A stretch of 9,417 bases of DNA. It comes from Albimonas sp051747505. Its GTDB lineage: Bacteria > Pseudomonadota > Alphaproteobacteria > Rhodobacterales > Rhodobacteraceae. The notes beneath the pieces were generated by a model, which was given only the letters and a program-made list of their open reading frames with translations, did not search any database and was not told where the DNA came from. The position numbers and the translations under genes were made by a program. Shown here in pieces: positions 1-7,606 of the stretch (position 1 is its first letter; each line of letters begins with the position of its first letter). The stretch covers positions 1 to 9,417 of the forward strand of contig JBNJGE010000137.1 in NCBI GenBank assembly GCA_051747505.1, in the 5' to 3' direction.

Positions 1-1
1 C

Positions 2-319
2 CTCGGCCGCCCGGTCATCGCCTTCTCCGACGCCATGGTCGCCGACCTCGCCGCCATCCGCGCCTTCCTGTTCGAGCGGATGTACCGCCACTGGCGCGTG
101 GCGCGCATGCGCCGCAAGGCCGCCGACGTGGTGCGCGAGCTCTTCGAGATCTACCTCGAGCATCCCGGCGTCCTGCCCGACGACTGGCGCGAGGCCGCCC
201 AGCACGCCGAGGGCCGGACAGGCCGCGCCCGCCTGGTCTCCGACTACATCGCCGGCATGACCGACCGCTTCGCCCTTCAGGAGCACCGCCAGCTCACGGA
301 CCCGCAGGCGCGGACCTGA
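2..319 (+). CDS. dgt: dGTP triphosphohydrolase-like protein, C-terminal part (5' end outside window)
   Basis: This is the last 105 codons of a deoxyguanosinetriphosphate triphosphohydrolase-like protein. The family hydrolyses dGTP (and often other dNTPs) to the deoxynucleoside and triphosphate in the cytoplasm. The frame is open from the first complete codon at base 2, so the ATG at 35 is internal. The visible part is the typical helical C-terminus: IAFSDAM, then LFERMYRHWRVARMRRKA, then VVRELFEIYLEHPGVLPDDW, ending with DYIAGMTDRFALQEHRQL, which is the family's conserved tail. The HD metal-binding motif that carries catalysis lies upstream of the window and cannot be checked. The gene precedes argS by 89 bases, a common neighbourhood in alphaproteobacteria. 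The family is recognised from these motifs; true substrate preference cannot be told from this fragment. Confidence 0.9.
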   Translation, partial: LGRPVIAFSDAMVADLAAIRAFLFERMYRHWRVARMRRKAADVVRELFEIYLEHPGVLPDDWREAAQHAEGRTGRARLVSDYIAGMTDRFALQEHRQLTDPQART

Positions 320-340
320 CCCGGCCCCGCGGCCGCCGCG

Positions 341-368
341 TTGACCCGCCGCGCGGGAATGGTATCTC
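341..368 (+). promoter_or_regulatory. Candidate sigma-70-type promoter of argS
   Basis: TTGACC at 341-346 and TATCTC at 363-368 are separated by 16 bases. The expected transcript start is near 375, giving a leader of about 34 bases before the argS start codon. A strong -35 box with a weak -10 box suits high-GC alphaproteobacteria. The spacer holds a short inverted repeat, CCCGC (345-349) and GCGGG (353-357), which may be chance at this base composition. Prediction from sequence only. Confidence 0.4.
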
Positions 369-408
369 TGCGCCGCCCCGGCCCGAGCGCCCTGCGGAGA
401 CCCCCGGA

Positions 409-2148
409 ATGAACCTGTTCGCCGACATCAAGGCCCTCGTCACCGAAAGCCTGGAGGCGCTCGCCGCCGAGGGCGCGCTGCCCCCCGGCCTCGACCTCGC
501 CAATGTGGCGGTGGAGCCCCCCCGCGACCCCGCCCATGGCGACATGGCGACCAACGCCGCGATGGTGCTCGCCAAGCCCGCCGGCCTGAAGCCGCGCGAC
601 ATCGCCCAGGCGCTGGCGCTCAGGCTGGAGGCCGACCCCCGCGTCGCCTCCGCCGAGGTGGCAGGCCCCGGCTTTCTCAACCTGCGCCTCGACGCCGGGG
701 TCTGGCGCGAGGCGCTCGTCGCGGCGCTCGCGGCCGGGACGGATTTCGGCCGCTCCGATCTCGGCGGCGGCAAACGGGTGAACGTAGAATACGTCTCCGC
801 CAACCCCACCGGCCCGCTCCATGTCGGCCACACCCGCGGCGCGGTGTTCGGCGACGCGCTGGCCTCGCTGCTGGACTTCTCCGGCCACGACGTCACGCGC
901 GAATACTACATCAACGACGGCGGCGCGCAGGTCGAGGTGCTCGCCCGCTCCGCCTATGAGCGCTACCGCGAGGCCAACGGACTGGAGCCCGAGATCGCCG
1001 AGGGGCTCTACCCCGGCGACTACCTGGTCCCCGTCGGCCGGGCGCTGAAGGAGGAGTTCGGCGACTCCCTTCTCGACAAGCCCGAATCCGAGTGGCTCGA
1101 GCCCGTCCGCCGGCTCGCCACCGGGATGATGATGGACATGATCCGCGAGGACCTCGCGGCGCTCGGCGTGAAGATGGACGTATTCTTCTCCGAGCGCTCG
1201 CTCTACGAGGGCGGCCGGATCGAGGCAGCGCTGGACGCCCTCGAGGCCAGGGGCCTGATCTACACCGGCGTGCTCGAGCCCCCCAAGGGCAAGAAGCCCG
1301 AGGACTGGGAGCCCCGCCCCCAGACCCTGTTCAGGTCCACCGACTACGGCGACGACGTCGACCGCCCTCTGAAGAAGTCCGACGGCGGCTGGACCTACTT
1401 CGCCCCGGACATCGCCTACCACTACGACAAGATCGAGCGCGGCTTCGACGAGCTCATCGACGTCTTCGGCGCCGACCACGGCGGCTACGTCAAGCGCCTC
1501 AAGGCCGCCACCGCGGCCCTGTCGGAGGGGCGGGTGCCGCTGGACGTGAAGCTCACCCAGCTCGTCAAGCTCTACAAGAACGGCGAGCCCTACAAGATGT
1601 CCAAGCGCGCGGGGACCTTCGTCACCCTGCGCGACGTGGTGGACGAGGTCGGCGCGGACGTCACCCGCTTCGTCATGCTCACGCGCAAGAACGACGCGCC
1701 GCTGGACTTCGACTTCGCCAGGGCGATGGAGCAGTCGAAGGACAACCCCGTATACTACGTCCAGTACGCCCACGCCCGCGCCCACTCCGTCTTCCGCACG
1801 GCCCGGGAGCAGGGGATCGACGGCCACGCCTCCGACCCCGAGGGCCTCGCCCCCCTCGACCACCCGGAGGAGCTGGCGCTCGCCAGGCGCATCGCCGAAT
1901 GGCCGCGCCTGGTGGAGCTTGCGGCCCGCCACCACGAGCCGCACCGCGTCGCCTTCCACCTCTACGACCTCGCCTCCGACTTCCACGCGCTGTGGAACCG
2001 CGGCAAGGACGAGCCCCGGCTGCGCTTCGTGCAGGCCGACGACCCCGCCGGCACCGCAGCCCGTCTGGGCATGGTCCGGGCCGTCAAGGTTGTCATCGCC
2101 GCCGGTTTGGGTATCCTTGGCGTGACCCCGATGGACGAGATGCGATAA
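409..2148 (+). CDS. argS: Arginyl-tRNA synthetase
   Basis: Class I aminoacyl-tRNA synthetase (579 residues) that charges tRNA-Arg with arginine using ATP in the cytoplasm; essential for translation. The N-terminal Arg-tRNA-synthetase (Add-1) domain occupies roughly residues 1-90 and includes HGDMATNAAM. The Rossmann catalytic core follows. The HIGH-type motif is HVGH at residues 138-141, in NPTGPLHVGHTRGAVFGDAL, and the KMSKS-type motif is KMSK at 396-399, in YKMSKRAGTF. The all-helical DALR anticodon-binding domain fills about residues 445-579 and starts near YYVQYAHARAHSVFR. Length and domain order are normal. The start at 409 is supported by GGAGA at 396-400, eight bases upstream, and by conservation of the MNLFADIKALV beginning. 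It stands 91 bases before the SPOR gene and may be cotranscribed with it. No truncation or missing key residue is seen. Confidence 0.98.
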   Translation: MNLFADIKALVTESLEALAAEGALPPGLDLANVAVEPPRDPAHGDMATNAAMVLAKPAGLKPRDIAQALALRLEADPRVASAEVAGPGFLNLRLDAGVWREALVAALAAGTDFGRSDLGGGKRVNVEYVSANPTGPLHVGHTRGAVFGDALASLLDFSGHDVTREYYINDGGAQVEVLARSAYERYREANGLEPEIAEGLYPGDYLVPVGRALKEEFGDSLLDKPESEWLEPVRRLATGMMMDMIREDLAALGVKMDVFFSERSLYEGGRIEAALDALEARGLIYTGVLEPPKGKKPEDWEPRPQTLFRSTDYGDDVDRPLKKSDGGWTYFAPDIAYHYDKIERGFDELIDVFGADHGGYVKRLKAATAALSEGRVPLDVKLTQLVKLYKNGEPYKMSKRAGTFVTLRDVVDEVGADVTRFVMLTRKNDAPLDFDFARAMEQSKDNPVYYVQYAHARAHSVFRTAREQGIDGHASDPEGLAPLDHPEELALARRIAEWPRLVELAARHHEPHRVAFHLYDLASDFHALWNRGKDEPRLRFVQADDPAGTAARLGMVRAVKVVIAAGLGILGVTPMDEMR

Positions 2149-2239
2149 AGCGCGGCGTCGGGGCGCGAGCAGTCAGGTCCGCGACCCTTGAAGACCCTCG
2201 AAGGCGGGGCGCGGACGCAGGAAGCAGGCGCGAATCCCC

Positions 2240-3073
2240 ATGGCCGACCTGGCCGGCGATCCCTACGGCGACCCTGCGCCCGGCGCACGAGACTGGCGGC
2301 GGCAGGCGGCGCTGGCGCTGGGCGGCGTCCTCTCTCTGGCGCTGATCTGGGCTCTGGCGAACTGGGCCTACGGCCTGACGACGCGCGATGCCGGCCAGAT
2401 CCCCTTCCTGAAGGCCGAGAACGGCCCCTTCCGTGTGGCGCCCGAGGACCCCGGGGGCCTGTCGCTGGACGGCGCCGACCGGGCAGTGGTGCGTATCCTG
2501 GACGGTGAGCGCCCCGACGAGACCGTCGTCGCCCCCGGCCCCGAGATGCCGGCGGCCGAGGACCTTCCCGCCCCCCTGCTGGACGAGGCCGCCTCGTCCG
2601 GGGCGGAGACCGGGCGCGACGCGATCGACGCCGCGGTGGCCCGCGCGCTGGCAGAGAACGGGGTGGACGACGCCCGGCGGCCGGAGCGCGAGGAGGAGCC
2701 CGAGACGCCCGACCCCGGCGCCCTCGCCCCGGCGGCGAGCCCGTTCGTCCCGGCCCGTCCCCGGGACATCGCCGCGGCCACCGCCGCGGAGCCCGCGCCG
2801 GAGCCCACGCCCGCCATCGGCTCCGGCGACGTCGTCGTCCAGCTCGGCGCCTTCGACAGCGAGGGGATCGCCGAGAGCGAATGGCGCCGCCACCTGCAGC
2901 GCAACGAGGACCTGCTGGGCGAGCTGACCCACGTCGTCACCACCGTCGAGTCGGGCGGCCGCACGCTCTACCGCCTGCGCGCCGGGCCGCTGGCCGACAG
3001 CGACGGGGCCGAGGCGCTGTGCGCCGCGCTCAAGGGGCGGGGCGACGCCTGCCTCGCCACGAGGATGCGATGA
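2240..3073 (+). CDS. SPOR domain-containing inner-membrane protein
   Basis: A 277-residue bitopic membrane protein with a periplasmic peptidoglycan-binding domain. A short cytoplasmic N-terminus ending in arginines (DWRRQ) is followed by one membrane helix at about residues 21-46. Next comes a box, PFLKAENGPFRVAPEDPGG (55-73), which I recall as conserved in alphaproteobacterial SPOR proteins at this locus. A Pro/Ala/Glu-rich linker of low complexity covers about 80-190. The SPOR domain (195-277) starts DVVVQLGAF, ends YRLRAGPLADSDGAEALCAAL, and carries two cysteines (261, 271) that could form a disulfide. SPOR domains bind glycan strands stripped of stem peptides, typically at the division site. 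The ATG at 2240 is the first Met after an in-frame stop at 2189; its SD is weak (AGGA, 2219-2222, far upstream). A weak GTGACC-16-GATAAA pair (2122-2149) overlapping the argS stop could be its promoter. The stop overlaps the nagZ start as ATGA. Confidence 0.9.
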   Translation: MADLAGDPYGDPAPGARDWRRQAALALGGVLSLALIWALANWAYGLTTRDAGQIPFLKAENGPFRVAPEDPGGLSLDGADRAVVRILDGERPDETVVAPGPEMPAAEDLPAPLLDEAASSGAETGRDAIDAAVARALAENGVDDARRPEREEEPETPDPGALAPAASPFVPARPRDIAAATAAEPAPEPTPAIGSGDVVVQLGAFDSEGIAESEWRRHLQRNEDLLGELTHVVTTVESGGRTLYRLRAGPLADSDGAEALCAALKGRGDACLATRMR

Positions 3074-4095
3074 ACGCCCCGCGCGCCGCGATCCTCGGCT
3101 GCGCCGGGCCGCGGCTGGAGGCGGCCGAGCGCGCCTTTCTCGCCGACGCAGACCCCTGGGGCTTCATCCTCTTCGCCCGCAACGTCGAAAGCCCGGATCA
3201 GCTGCGCGCCCTGACCGGCGCGCTGCGGGAGGCCGTGGGGCGCGACGCCCCTGTCTTCGTGGACCAGGAAGGCGGCCCCGTCGCCCGCCTGCGCCCCCCG
3301 CGCTGGCGCGGCTGGGCCGGTCTGCCCGAGCTCTGCGCCGCCCTTCCCGAGGACGACCTGCGCGAGGCCCTCGCCCTGCGCTTCCGCCTCATCGCCCATG
3401 AGCTGCGCGAAAGCGGCATCGATGGAAACTGCATGCCGATCGCCGATGTCGCTCGCCCCGAGAGCGACCCGATCATTGCCAGCCGCGCGATGGGCTCGAC
3501 GCCCGAGCCCGTCGCGTCCCGGGCCCGCGTCGTCGCCGAGGCGCTGCTCGCCGGCGGCGTCCTGCCCGTGGTCAAGCACCTCCCCGGCCACGGCCGCGCG
3601 ACCGCGGACAGCCACCTGACCCTCCCCGTGGTCGAGGCGCCGCTCGAGGCCCTGCGCGCCGAGGACTTCGCGGCCTTTCGCCCCCTCGCGAACCTGCCGC
3701 TCGGCATGACGGCCCATGTGGTCTATGCCGCGCTCGACCCTTCCGCGCCCGCCACGACCTCGCCCGCCGTCATCCGCGCCATCCGCGAGGAAATCGGCTT
3801 CGACGGCCTGCTGATGACCGACGACCTCTCCATGAAGGCGCTCGACGGGGGCATGGGGGCCCGCGCCGCCGCCGCCTTCGCCGCCGGCTGCGACCTGGTC
3901 CTGCACTGCAACGGCGACCGAGTTGAGATGGAGGCGGCGCTGGCCGAAACCCCGCGCCTGGCGGGGACGGCGGCCGTGCGCGCCGAGGCCGCCCTCGCCG
4001 CCCCGCGCGCGCCCGACCCCTTCGACCCCGCCCGGGCGCAGGCCCGCCACGACGCCCTCGTCGCCGGAACGCCAGCGGAGGCCGCCCATGCGTGA
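3070..4095 (+). CDS. nagZ: Beta-N-acetylhexosaminidase (NagZ), peptidoglycan recycling
   Basis: Glycoside hydrolase family 3 enzyme (341 residues) that removes N-acetylglucosamine from anhydro-muropeptides in the cytoplasm during cell-wall recycling. It is a single TIM-barrel domain of the usual length, with no signal peptide. Visible landmarks are GFILFARNV near the N-terminus, VDQEGGPVARL, the KHLPGHG motif at 169-175, the D180-S181-H182 triad matching the family Asp-His acid/base dyad, and LLMTDDLSM, whose first Asp (D251) matches the catalytic nucleophile. The start at 3070 overlaps the SPOR stop by 4 bases (ATGA) and has GAGG at 3061-3064. The open frame extends upstream of 3070 inside the SPOR gene, but that part is a shadow and gives an implausible protein. 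The 3' end overlaps scpA by 8 bases. Neighbours suggest coordinated control with glycan binding and chromosome segregation. Confidence 0.95.
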   Translation: MNAPRAAILGCAGPRLEAAERAFLADADPWGFILFARNVESPDQLRALTGALREAVGRDAPVFVDQEGGPVARLRPPRWRGWAGLPELCAALPEDDLREALALRFRLIAHELRESGIDGNCMPIADVARPESDPIIASRAMGSTPEPVASRARVVAEALLAGGVLPVVKHLPGHGRATADSHLTLPVVEAPLEALRAEDFAAFRPLANLPLGMTAHVVYAALDPSAPATTSPAVIRAIREEIGFDGLLMTDDLSMKALDGGMGARAAAAFAAGCDLVLHCNGDRVEMEAALAETPRLAGTAAVRAEAALAAPRAPDPFDPARAQARHDALVAGTPAEAAHA

Positions 4096-4912
4096 CCAGC
4101 CGATTCCCCGCGACATCCCCGACGGGCGCACCGGCGCCCTCGGCCCCCACCAGCGGGCGGAGGCCGAGGCGCTGGTCGTGGACGTCGACGGCTTCGAGGG
4201 CCCGCTCGACATTCTGCTGACGCTCGCCCGCACCCAGAAGGTCGATCTGCGCCAGATCTCCATCCTCCAACTCTCCGAGCAGTACCTGGCCTTCGTGGAG
4301 GAGGCCAAGCGCCTGCGCATCGAGCTGGCCGCCGACTACCTCGTGATGGCCGCCTGGCTGGCCTACCTCAAATCGCGCCTGCTCCTGCCGCCCGAGCCCT
4401 CCGAGGAAGGCCCCAGCGCCGAGGACATGGCCGCCCGCCTCGCCTTCCAGCTGGAGCGGCTGGAGGCCATGCGCGAGGCCGGCGCGCGCCTGATGGGCCG
4501 CGACCAGCTCGGCCGGGACTTCCATCCGCGCGGCATGCCCGAGGACCTCACCCCCGCCCGCCGGGTGGAGCATGACGCGAATCTCATCGACCTGCTGCGC
4601 GCCTACTCCCGCATCCGCACGCGCAGCGACTACCAGCCCCTTCATCTCGACCGCCCGCCGGTGATGACGCCGGAGGCGGCCATGGAGCGCCTGCGCGGCC
4701 TGATCGGCGACACGCTGGAATGGCGGACCCTGCGCGCCTTCCTGCCCTCGGAGTGGCTGGACGCGCCCGACAAGCGCCGCTCGGCCACGGCCGCCACCTT
4801 CGCCGCCATGCTCGAGCTCGTCCGCCGCGGCGAGCTGGAGCTTCGCCAGGAGGAGACCTTCGGGGACATCGTGCTCAGACGTCGCATGGAGACTCATGAC
4901 CGATTCCCCTAA
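4088..4912 (+). CDS. scpA: Segregation and condensation protein A (kleisin)
   Basis: The 274-residue kleisin subunit of the SMC-ScpAB condensin, which loads on and organises the chromosome. The ScpA signature FEGPLDILL lies at 36-44 after a polar N-terminal extension of about 30 residues. AADYLVMAAWLAYLKSRLLL (81-100) follows and is the second hallmark. The N-terminal helices are known in the family to contact the SMC neck, and the C-terminal winged helix (about 221-270, SATAATFAAMLELVRRGELE and following) to contact the SMC head. The middle, about 105-205, is the charged linker that binds ScpB. The start at 4088 is chosen for GGAGG at 4077-4081 with six-base spacing. It overlaps nagZ by 8 bases and scpB by 17. 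smc itself is not in the window. Confidence 0.95.
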   Translation: MRDQPIPRDIPDGRTGALGPHQRAEAEALVVDVDGFEGPLDILLTLARTQKVDLRQISILQLSEQYLAFVEEAKRLRIELAADYLVMAAWLAYLKSRLLLPPEPSEEGPSAEDMAARLAFQLERLEAMREAGARLMGRDQLGRDFHPRGMPEDLTPARRVEHDANLIDLLRAYSRIRTRSDYQPLHLDRPPVMTPEAAMERLRGLIGDTLEWRTLRAFLPSEWLDAPDKRRSATAATFAAMLELVRRGELELRQEETFGDIVLRRRMETHDRFP

Positions 4913-5543
4913 CCCCATCTCGCCCGACCCGCTGTTCCCGGTTCCGCCCCCGGCGGAGCAGGAGCGGATGGTCGAGGCGATCCTGTTCGCCGCCACCGAA
5001 CCGCTATCCCCAGCGGAGATCGCGTCGCGCCTCCCCCAGGGCTGTGACGCGCAGGCGGCGGTCGAAGCGTTGCGCAAGCGTTACGAGGGGCGTGGCGTCG
5101 CCCTCGTGCCCGTCGCCGACAAGTGGGCCTTCCGCACGGCGAGCGATCTCGGCTGGCTGATGAGCCGGGAGGTGGTGGAGACCCGCCCCCTTTCCCGCGC
5201 CGCGATCGAGACCCTGGCGATCATCGCCTACCACCAGCCCGTGACGCGCGCCGAGATCGAGGAGATCCGCGGCGTCGCCGTCTCCAGGGGCACGCTCGAC
5301 CTGCTGATAGAGCGAGGCTGGGTCCGCCTCGGCCGCCGGCGCCAGACGCCGGGCCGCCCGGCCACCTTCGTGGTCACCGAGGGCTTCCTCGACCATTTCG
5401 GTCTCGCTTCGGCCAAGGACCTCCCCGGCCTGAAGGAGCTGCGCGAGGCCGGGCTGCTGGAGCGCACGCCCCCCGGCGAGGGCGGCGGCGAGAGCGCCGA
5501 CCAGCCCCGCATGTTCGGCGAGGCGGAGGAGGAGGAGGACTGA
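4896..5543 (+). CDS. scpB: Segregation and condensation protein B
   Basis: A 215-residue partner of ScpA in the SMC complex, acting as a dimer that bridges and stabilises the kleisin. Two winged-helix domains are visible: the first at about 23-90, beginning RMVEAILFAATEPLSP, and the second at about 98-170, with the family hallmark AIETLAIIAYHQPVTRAEIE. The segment GRPATFVVTEGFLDHFGL closes the second domain. The tail is acidic (EAEEEED). The start at 4896 lies 17 bases inside scpA and is preceded by GGAG at 4888-4891 with a short four-base spacing. A later ATG at 4968 would remove only a Pro-rich leader, so the exact start is less certain than the gene. In the Rhodobacterales operons I know, tatA/tatB/tatC follow scpB; here the next gene is convergent and unrelated. 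Confidence 0.94.
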   Translation: MTDSPNPISPDPLFPVPPPAEQERMVEAILFAATEPLSPAEIASRLPQGCDAQAAVEALRKRYEGRGVALVPVADKWAFRTASDLGWLMSREVVETRPLSRAAIETLAIIAYHQPVTRAEIEEIRGVAVSRGTLDLLIERGWVRLGRRRQTPGRPATFVVTEGFLDHFGLASAKDLPGLKELREAGLLERTPPGEGGGESADQPRMFGEAEEEED

Positions 5544-5628
5544 GCGCCTCCCGGATCTCTCCCTGACCCGGCGATCGGCGAATCGCTCGCGGCCTGGATG
5601 ACCTTCGTCTGCGTTGCGCCGCGGGACC

Positions 5629-6312
5629 TCAGACCGTCTCGGGCGCGTCGGTCAGCGCCAGGATCTTTGAGATATGCATCATCGGCCGCCCGCTCTCGGC
5701 CCGCCAGACATCGAAGGCGGTCTGCACCGCCGTCATCTCGGCGCGCGAGGCGGGCGCGGTCTCCACCACCCCCTCGCGGATCAGGGAGCGCACCACCGGC
5801 TCGGCGAGGATGAAGCCGTCCACCCCGCGCCCGCGCAGCAGCCGCTGCCCCGTCAGCCCGCCCAGCCCCGTCCCCCGCTGCGACAGGAACTCCAGCAGCC
5901 CGATGAAGTCATGGCTCGGCCAGTTCGCGAAGGTGTGCGCCGCCGCCTCCCCCGTCTCATCGACCAGCGCGTGCAGGAAGGCCGCGTTCGCCCGCGCCGC
6001 CCGCAGACCGTCCGGGTCGTCGATCAGCCGCGGGTCCTGCGCCAGCTGGTCCAGCGCGGCGTCCGTCAGCTCCGCGCAGCGCAGCGGGTCGAAGCCGTCC
6101 AGCGCCCGCTCGAACTCCTCCCACCGCGCCGCCACCGCCTCCACGCCGTGCGTGGCCTCGAACACGCGCCGCGCCATGTCCGACAGCCACACGTGGTCGG
6201 GCGTGGCGCGCAGCTCGTGATGCGTCAGCGGATGCTCCAGCCGCGCCTCCACGGCGGAGACGGAGCCGACGCGCGCGCAGGCGGTCTGAAAGAGCTCGGA
6301 GAACGGGGTCAT
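5629..6312 (-). CDS. Divergent DNA-3-methyladenine glycosylase I (Tag)-like protein
   Basis: A 227-residue protein that aligns by eye with the Tag-like branch of the helix-hairpin-helix DNA glycosylases. In Tag these remove 3-methyladenine from DNA to start base-excision repair. Supporting landmarks are WLSDMARRVFEATHG (42-56), the FDP box at 74-76, the helix LAQDPRLIDD...ARANAAFLHAL, RGTGLGGLTGQ (146-156) and the tail AVQTAFDVWRAESGRPMMHISKILAL. E. coli Tag binds zinc through two Cys and two His near its ends; this protein has only C12 and C79 and no matching tail cluster. Where relatives read QAGFNW or QAGLSW, it reads EATHGV (52-57), so the active-site tryptophan is absent. Catalysis is therefore uncertain. 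AAAGGCG lies before the ATG at 6312. It is convergent with scpB and 90 bases downstream of aatA. Confidence 0.75.
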   Translation of the reverse strand: MTPFSELFQTACARVGSVSAVEARLEHPLTHHELRATPDHVWLSDMARRVFEATHGVEAVAARWEEFERALDGFDPLRCAELTDAALDQLAQDPRLIDDPDGLRAARANAAFLHALVDETGEAAAHTFANWPSHDFIGLLEFLSQRGTGLGGLTGQRLLRGRGVDGFILAEPVVRSLIREGVVETAPASRAEMTAVQTAFDVWRAESGRPMMHISKILALTDAPETV

Positions 6313-6349
6313 GCGGGCGCCTTTCGCCTTTCGCTTCGGGGCCGGGCGC

Positions 6350-6379
6350 AGGCTAAGCGCCCGCCGCCCGCGCGGTCCA
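6350..6379 (-). promoter_or_regulatory. Possible promoter of the Tag-like gene
   Basis: On the minus strand TGGACC (6379-6374) is followed after 18 bases by TAGCCT (6355-6350), or after 17 by TTAGCC (6356-6351). The layout resembles the argS, aatA and ROK promoter candidates here. It lies in the 90-base gap between aatA and the Tag-like gene, which holds no terminator with a T-run. Weak prediction; readthrough from aatA is the alternative. Confidence 0.28.
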
Positions 6380-6402
6380 GCGTTCCGCCGCCGCAGCCGG
6401 CC

Positions 6403-7605
6403 TCAGCCCAGCGAGGCGCAGAAGCGCTGGATGCGCTCGCAGGCCTCCGTCAGCGCCTCGTCCGAGGTCGCGTAGCTCACCCGGAAGCAGGGCGAGGCCC
6501 CGAAGGCCGCGCCGAACACCACCGCCACGCCCTCGGTCTCCAGCAGCTCCGAGGCGAAGTCCTCGTCCGTCTCGATGGTCTTGCCCTCCGGCGTCGTCCT
6601 GCCGATCAGCCCCTTGATCGAGGGATAGACGTAGAACGCCCCCTCCGGCGTCGGGCACTCGATCCCGGTCGCCTGGTTGAGCATGCTCACCACCAGGTCG
6701 CGCCGGCGCTGGAAGGCCTTCCGGCTCTCCGTGATGTAGTCCTGCGGCCCGGTCAGCGCCTCGACGGCCGCGTGCTGGGAGATCGAGCAGGGGTTCGACG
6801 TGCTCTGCGACTGGATCTTGGCCATCGCCTTGATCAGCTCCTCCGGGCCCCCGGCGTAGCCGATGCGCCAGCCCGTCATCGAATAGGCCTTCGACACCCC
6901 GTTCACCGTCAGCGTGCGGTCGTGGAGCTTCGGCTCCACCTGCGCCGGCGTGCAGAACTCGAAGGGCGGGTAGACGATGTGCTCGTACATGTCGTCCGTC
7001 AGCACCCAGACATGCGGATGCTTGAGCAGCACATTCGTCAGCCCCTTCAGCTCGTCCCAGGTGTAGCCGGCGCCGGAGGGGTTGGAGGGCGAGTTGAAGA
7101 TGAACCACTTCGTCTTCGGCGTGATCGCCTTCTCGAGCTGCTCCGGCGTGATCTTGAAGCCGGTCTCGATCCCGGCCTCCACCGCCACCGGCTCCCCGCC
7201 CGCCAGCAGCACCATGTCCGGGTAGCTCACCCAGTAGGGCGCGGGGATGATCACCTCGTCGCCCGGGTTCATCGTGGCCATCAGCGCATTGTAGAGGACC
7301 TGCTTGCCGCCCGTGCCCACCGTGATCTGGGAGACGTCGTAATCCAGCCCGTTCTCGCGCTTGAACTTGGCCCTGATCGCCTCCTTCAGCTCCGGGATCC
7401 CGTCCACCGCGGTGTACTTGGTATCGCCGCGGTCGATCGCCGCCTTCGCCGCGTCCTTGATGTTCTGCGGCGTGTCGAAGTCCGGCTCCCCTGCGCCGAG
7501 GCCGATCACGTCCTTCCCCGCCGCCTTCAGCTCGCGGGCCTTGTTCGTGACGGCGATGGTCGCGGATGGCTTCACTCGGGCGAGGCTGTCGGCAAGAAAG
7601 GCCAT
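6403..7605 (-). CDS. aatA: Aspartate aminotransferase (class I PLP-dependent, gamma subgroup)
   Basis: A 400-residue cytoplasmic PLP enzyme that exchanges the amino group between aspartate and 2-oxoglutarate (oxaloacetate and glutamate). Some members of this subgroup also transaminate prephenate to arogenate, and the sequence alone does not settle that here. Fold type I landmarks are GLGAGEPDFDTP (35-46), TVGTGGKQ (95-102) at the PLP phosphate site, NSPSNPSG (171-178) with N175, TDDMYEH with D204 and Y207, the Schiff-base lysine K239 in NGVSKAYSMTGWRIGYAGG, and FRVSYA with R375 for the substrate alpha-carboxylate. All key residues are present and length is typical. The start at 7605 has GGGAG about eight bases upstream and lies one base after the transporter stop (TGA-C-ATG). 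A candidate promoter at 7651-7679 would let it be expressed without the transporter. Confidence 0.95.
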   Translation of the reverse strand: MAFLADSLARVKPSATIAVTNKARELKAAGKDVIGLGAGEPDFDTPQNIKDAAKAAIDRGDTKYTAVDGIPELKEAIRAKFKRENGLDYDVSQITVGTGGKQVLYNALMATMNPGDEVIIPAPYWVSYPDMVLLAGGEPVAVEAGIETGFKITPEQLEKAITPKTKWFIFNSPSNPSGAGYTWDELKGLTNVLLKHPHVWVLTDDMYEHIVYPPFEFCTPAQVEPKLHDRTLTVNGVSKAYSMTGWRIGYAGGPEELIKAMAKIQSQSTSNPCSISQHAAVEALTGPQDYITESRKAFQRRRDLVVSMLNQATGIECPTPEGAFYVYPSIKGLIGRTTPEGKTIETDEDFASELLETEGVAVVFGAAFGASPCFRVSYATSDEALTEACERIQRFCASLG

Positions 7606-7606
7606 G

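Noticed and set aside
277..1986. A 569-codon open frame antisense to argS
   Set aside because: It lies opposite a clear, full-length ArgRS with HIGH and KMSK motifs. The translation is Gly/Val/Arg/Ala-rich without any recognisable domain, the usual by-product of GC-rich third positions.
2188..2508. 106-codon plus-strand frame across the argS-SPOR gap
   Set aside because: It overlaps the SPOR gene in another frame, its product has no domain, and the SPOR frame has a membrane helix and a recognisable domain.
2968..5077. Two long minus-strand frames (450 and 435 codons) across nagZ, scpA and scpB
   Set aside because: They are antisense to a conserved, overlapping operon, have low-complexity products and no proper ribosome site.
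5571..5586. GCGAT-CGGCGA-ATCGC stem between scpB and the Tag-like gene, as a bidirectional terminator
   Set aside because: The stem is only 5 bp and no T-run follows on either strand. Termination between these convergent genes is expected, but this structure does not support it.
5607..5634. GTCTG...CAGAC inverted repeat at the end of the Tag-like gene
   Set aside because: Five base pairs around an 18-base loop, no T-run; easily chance.
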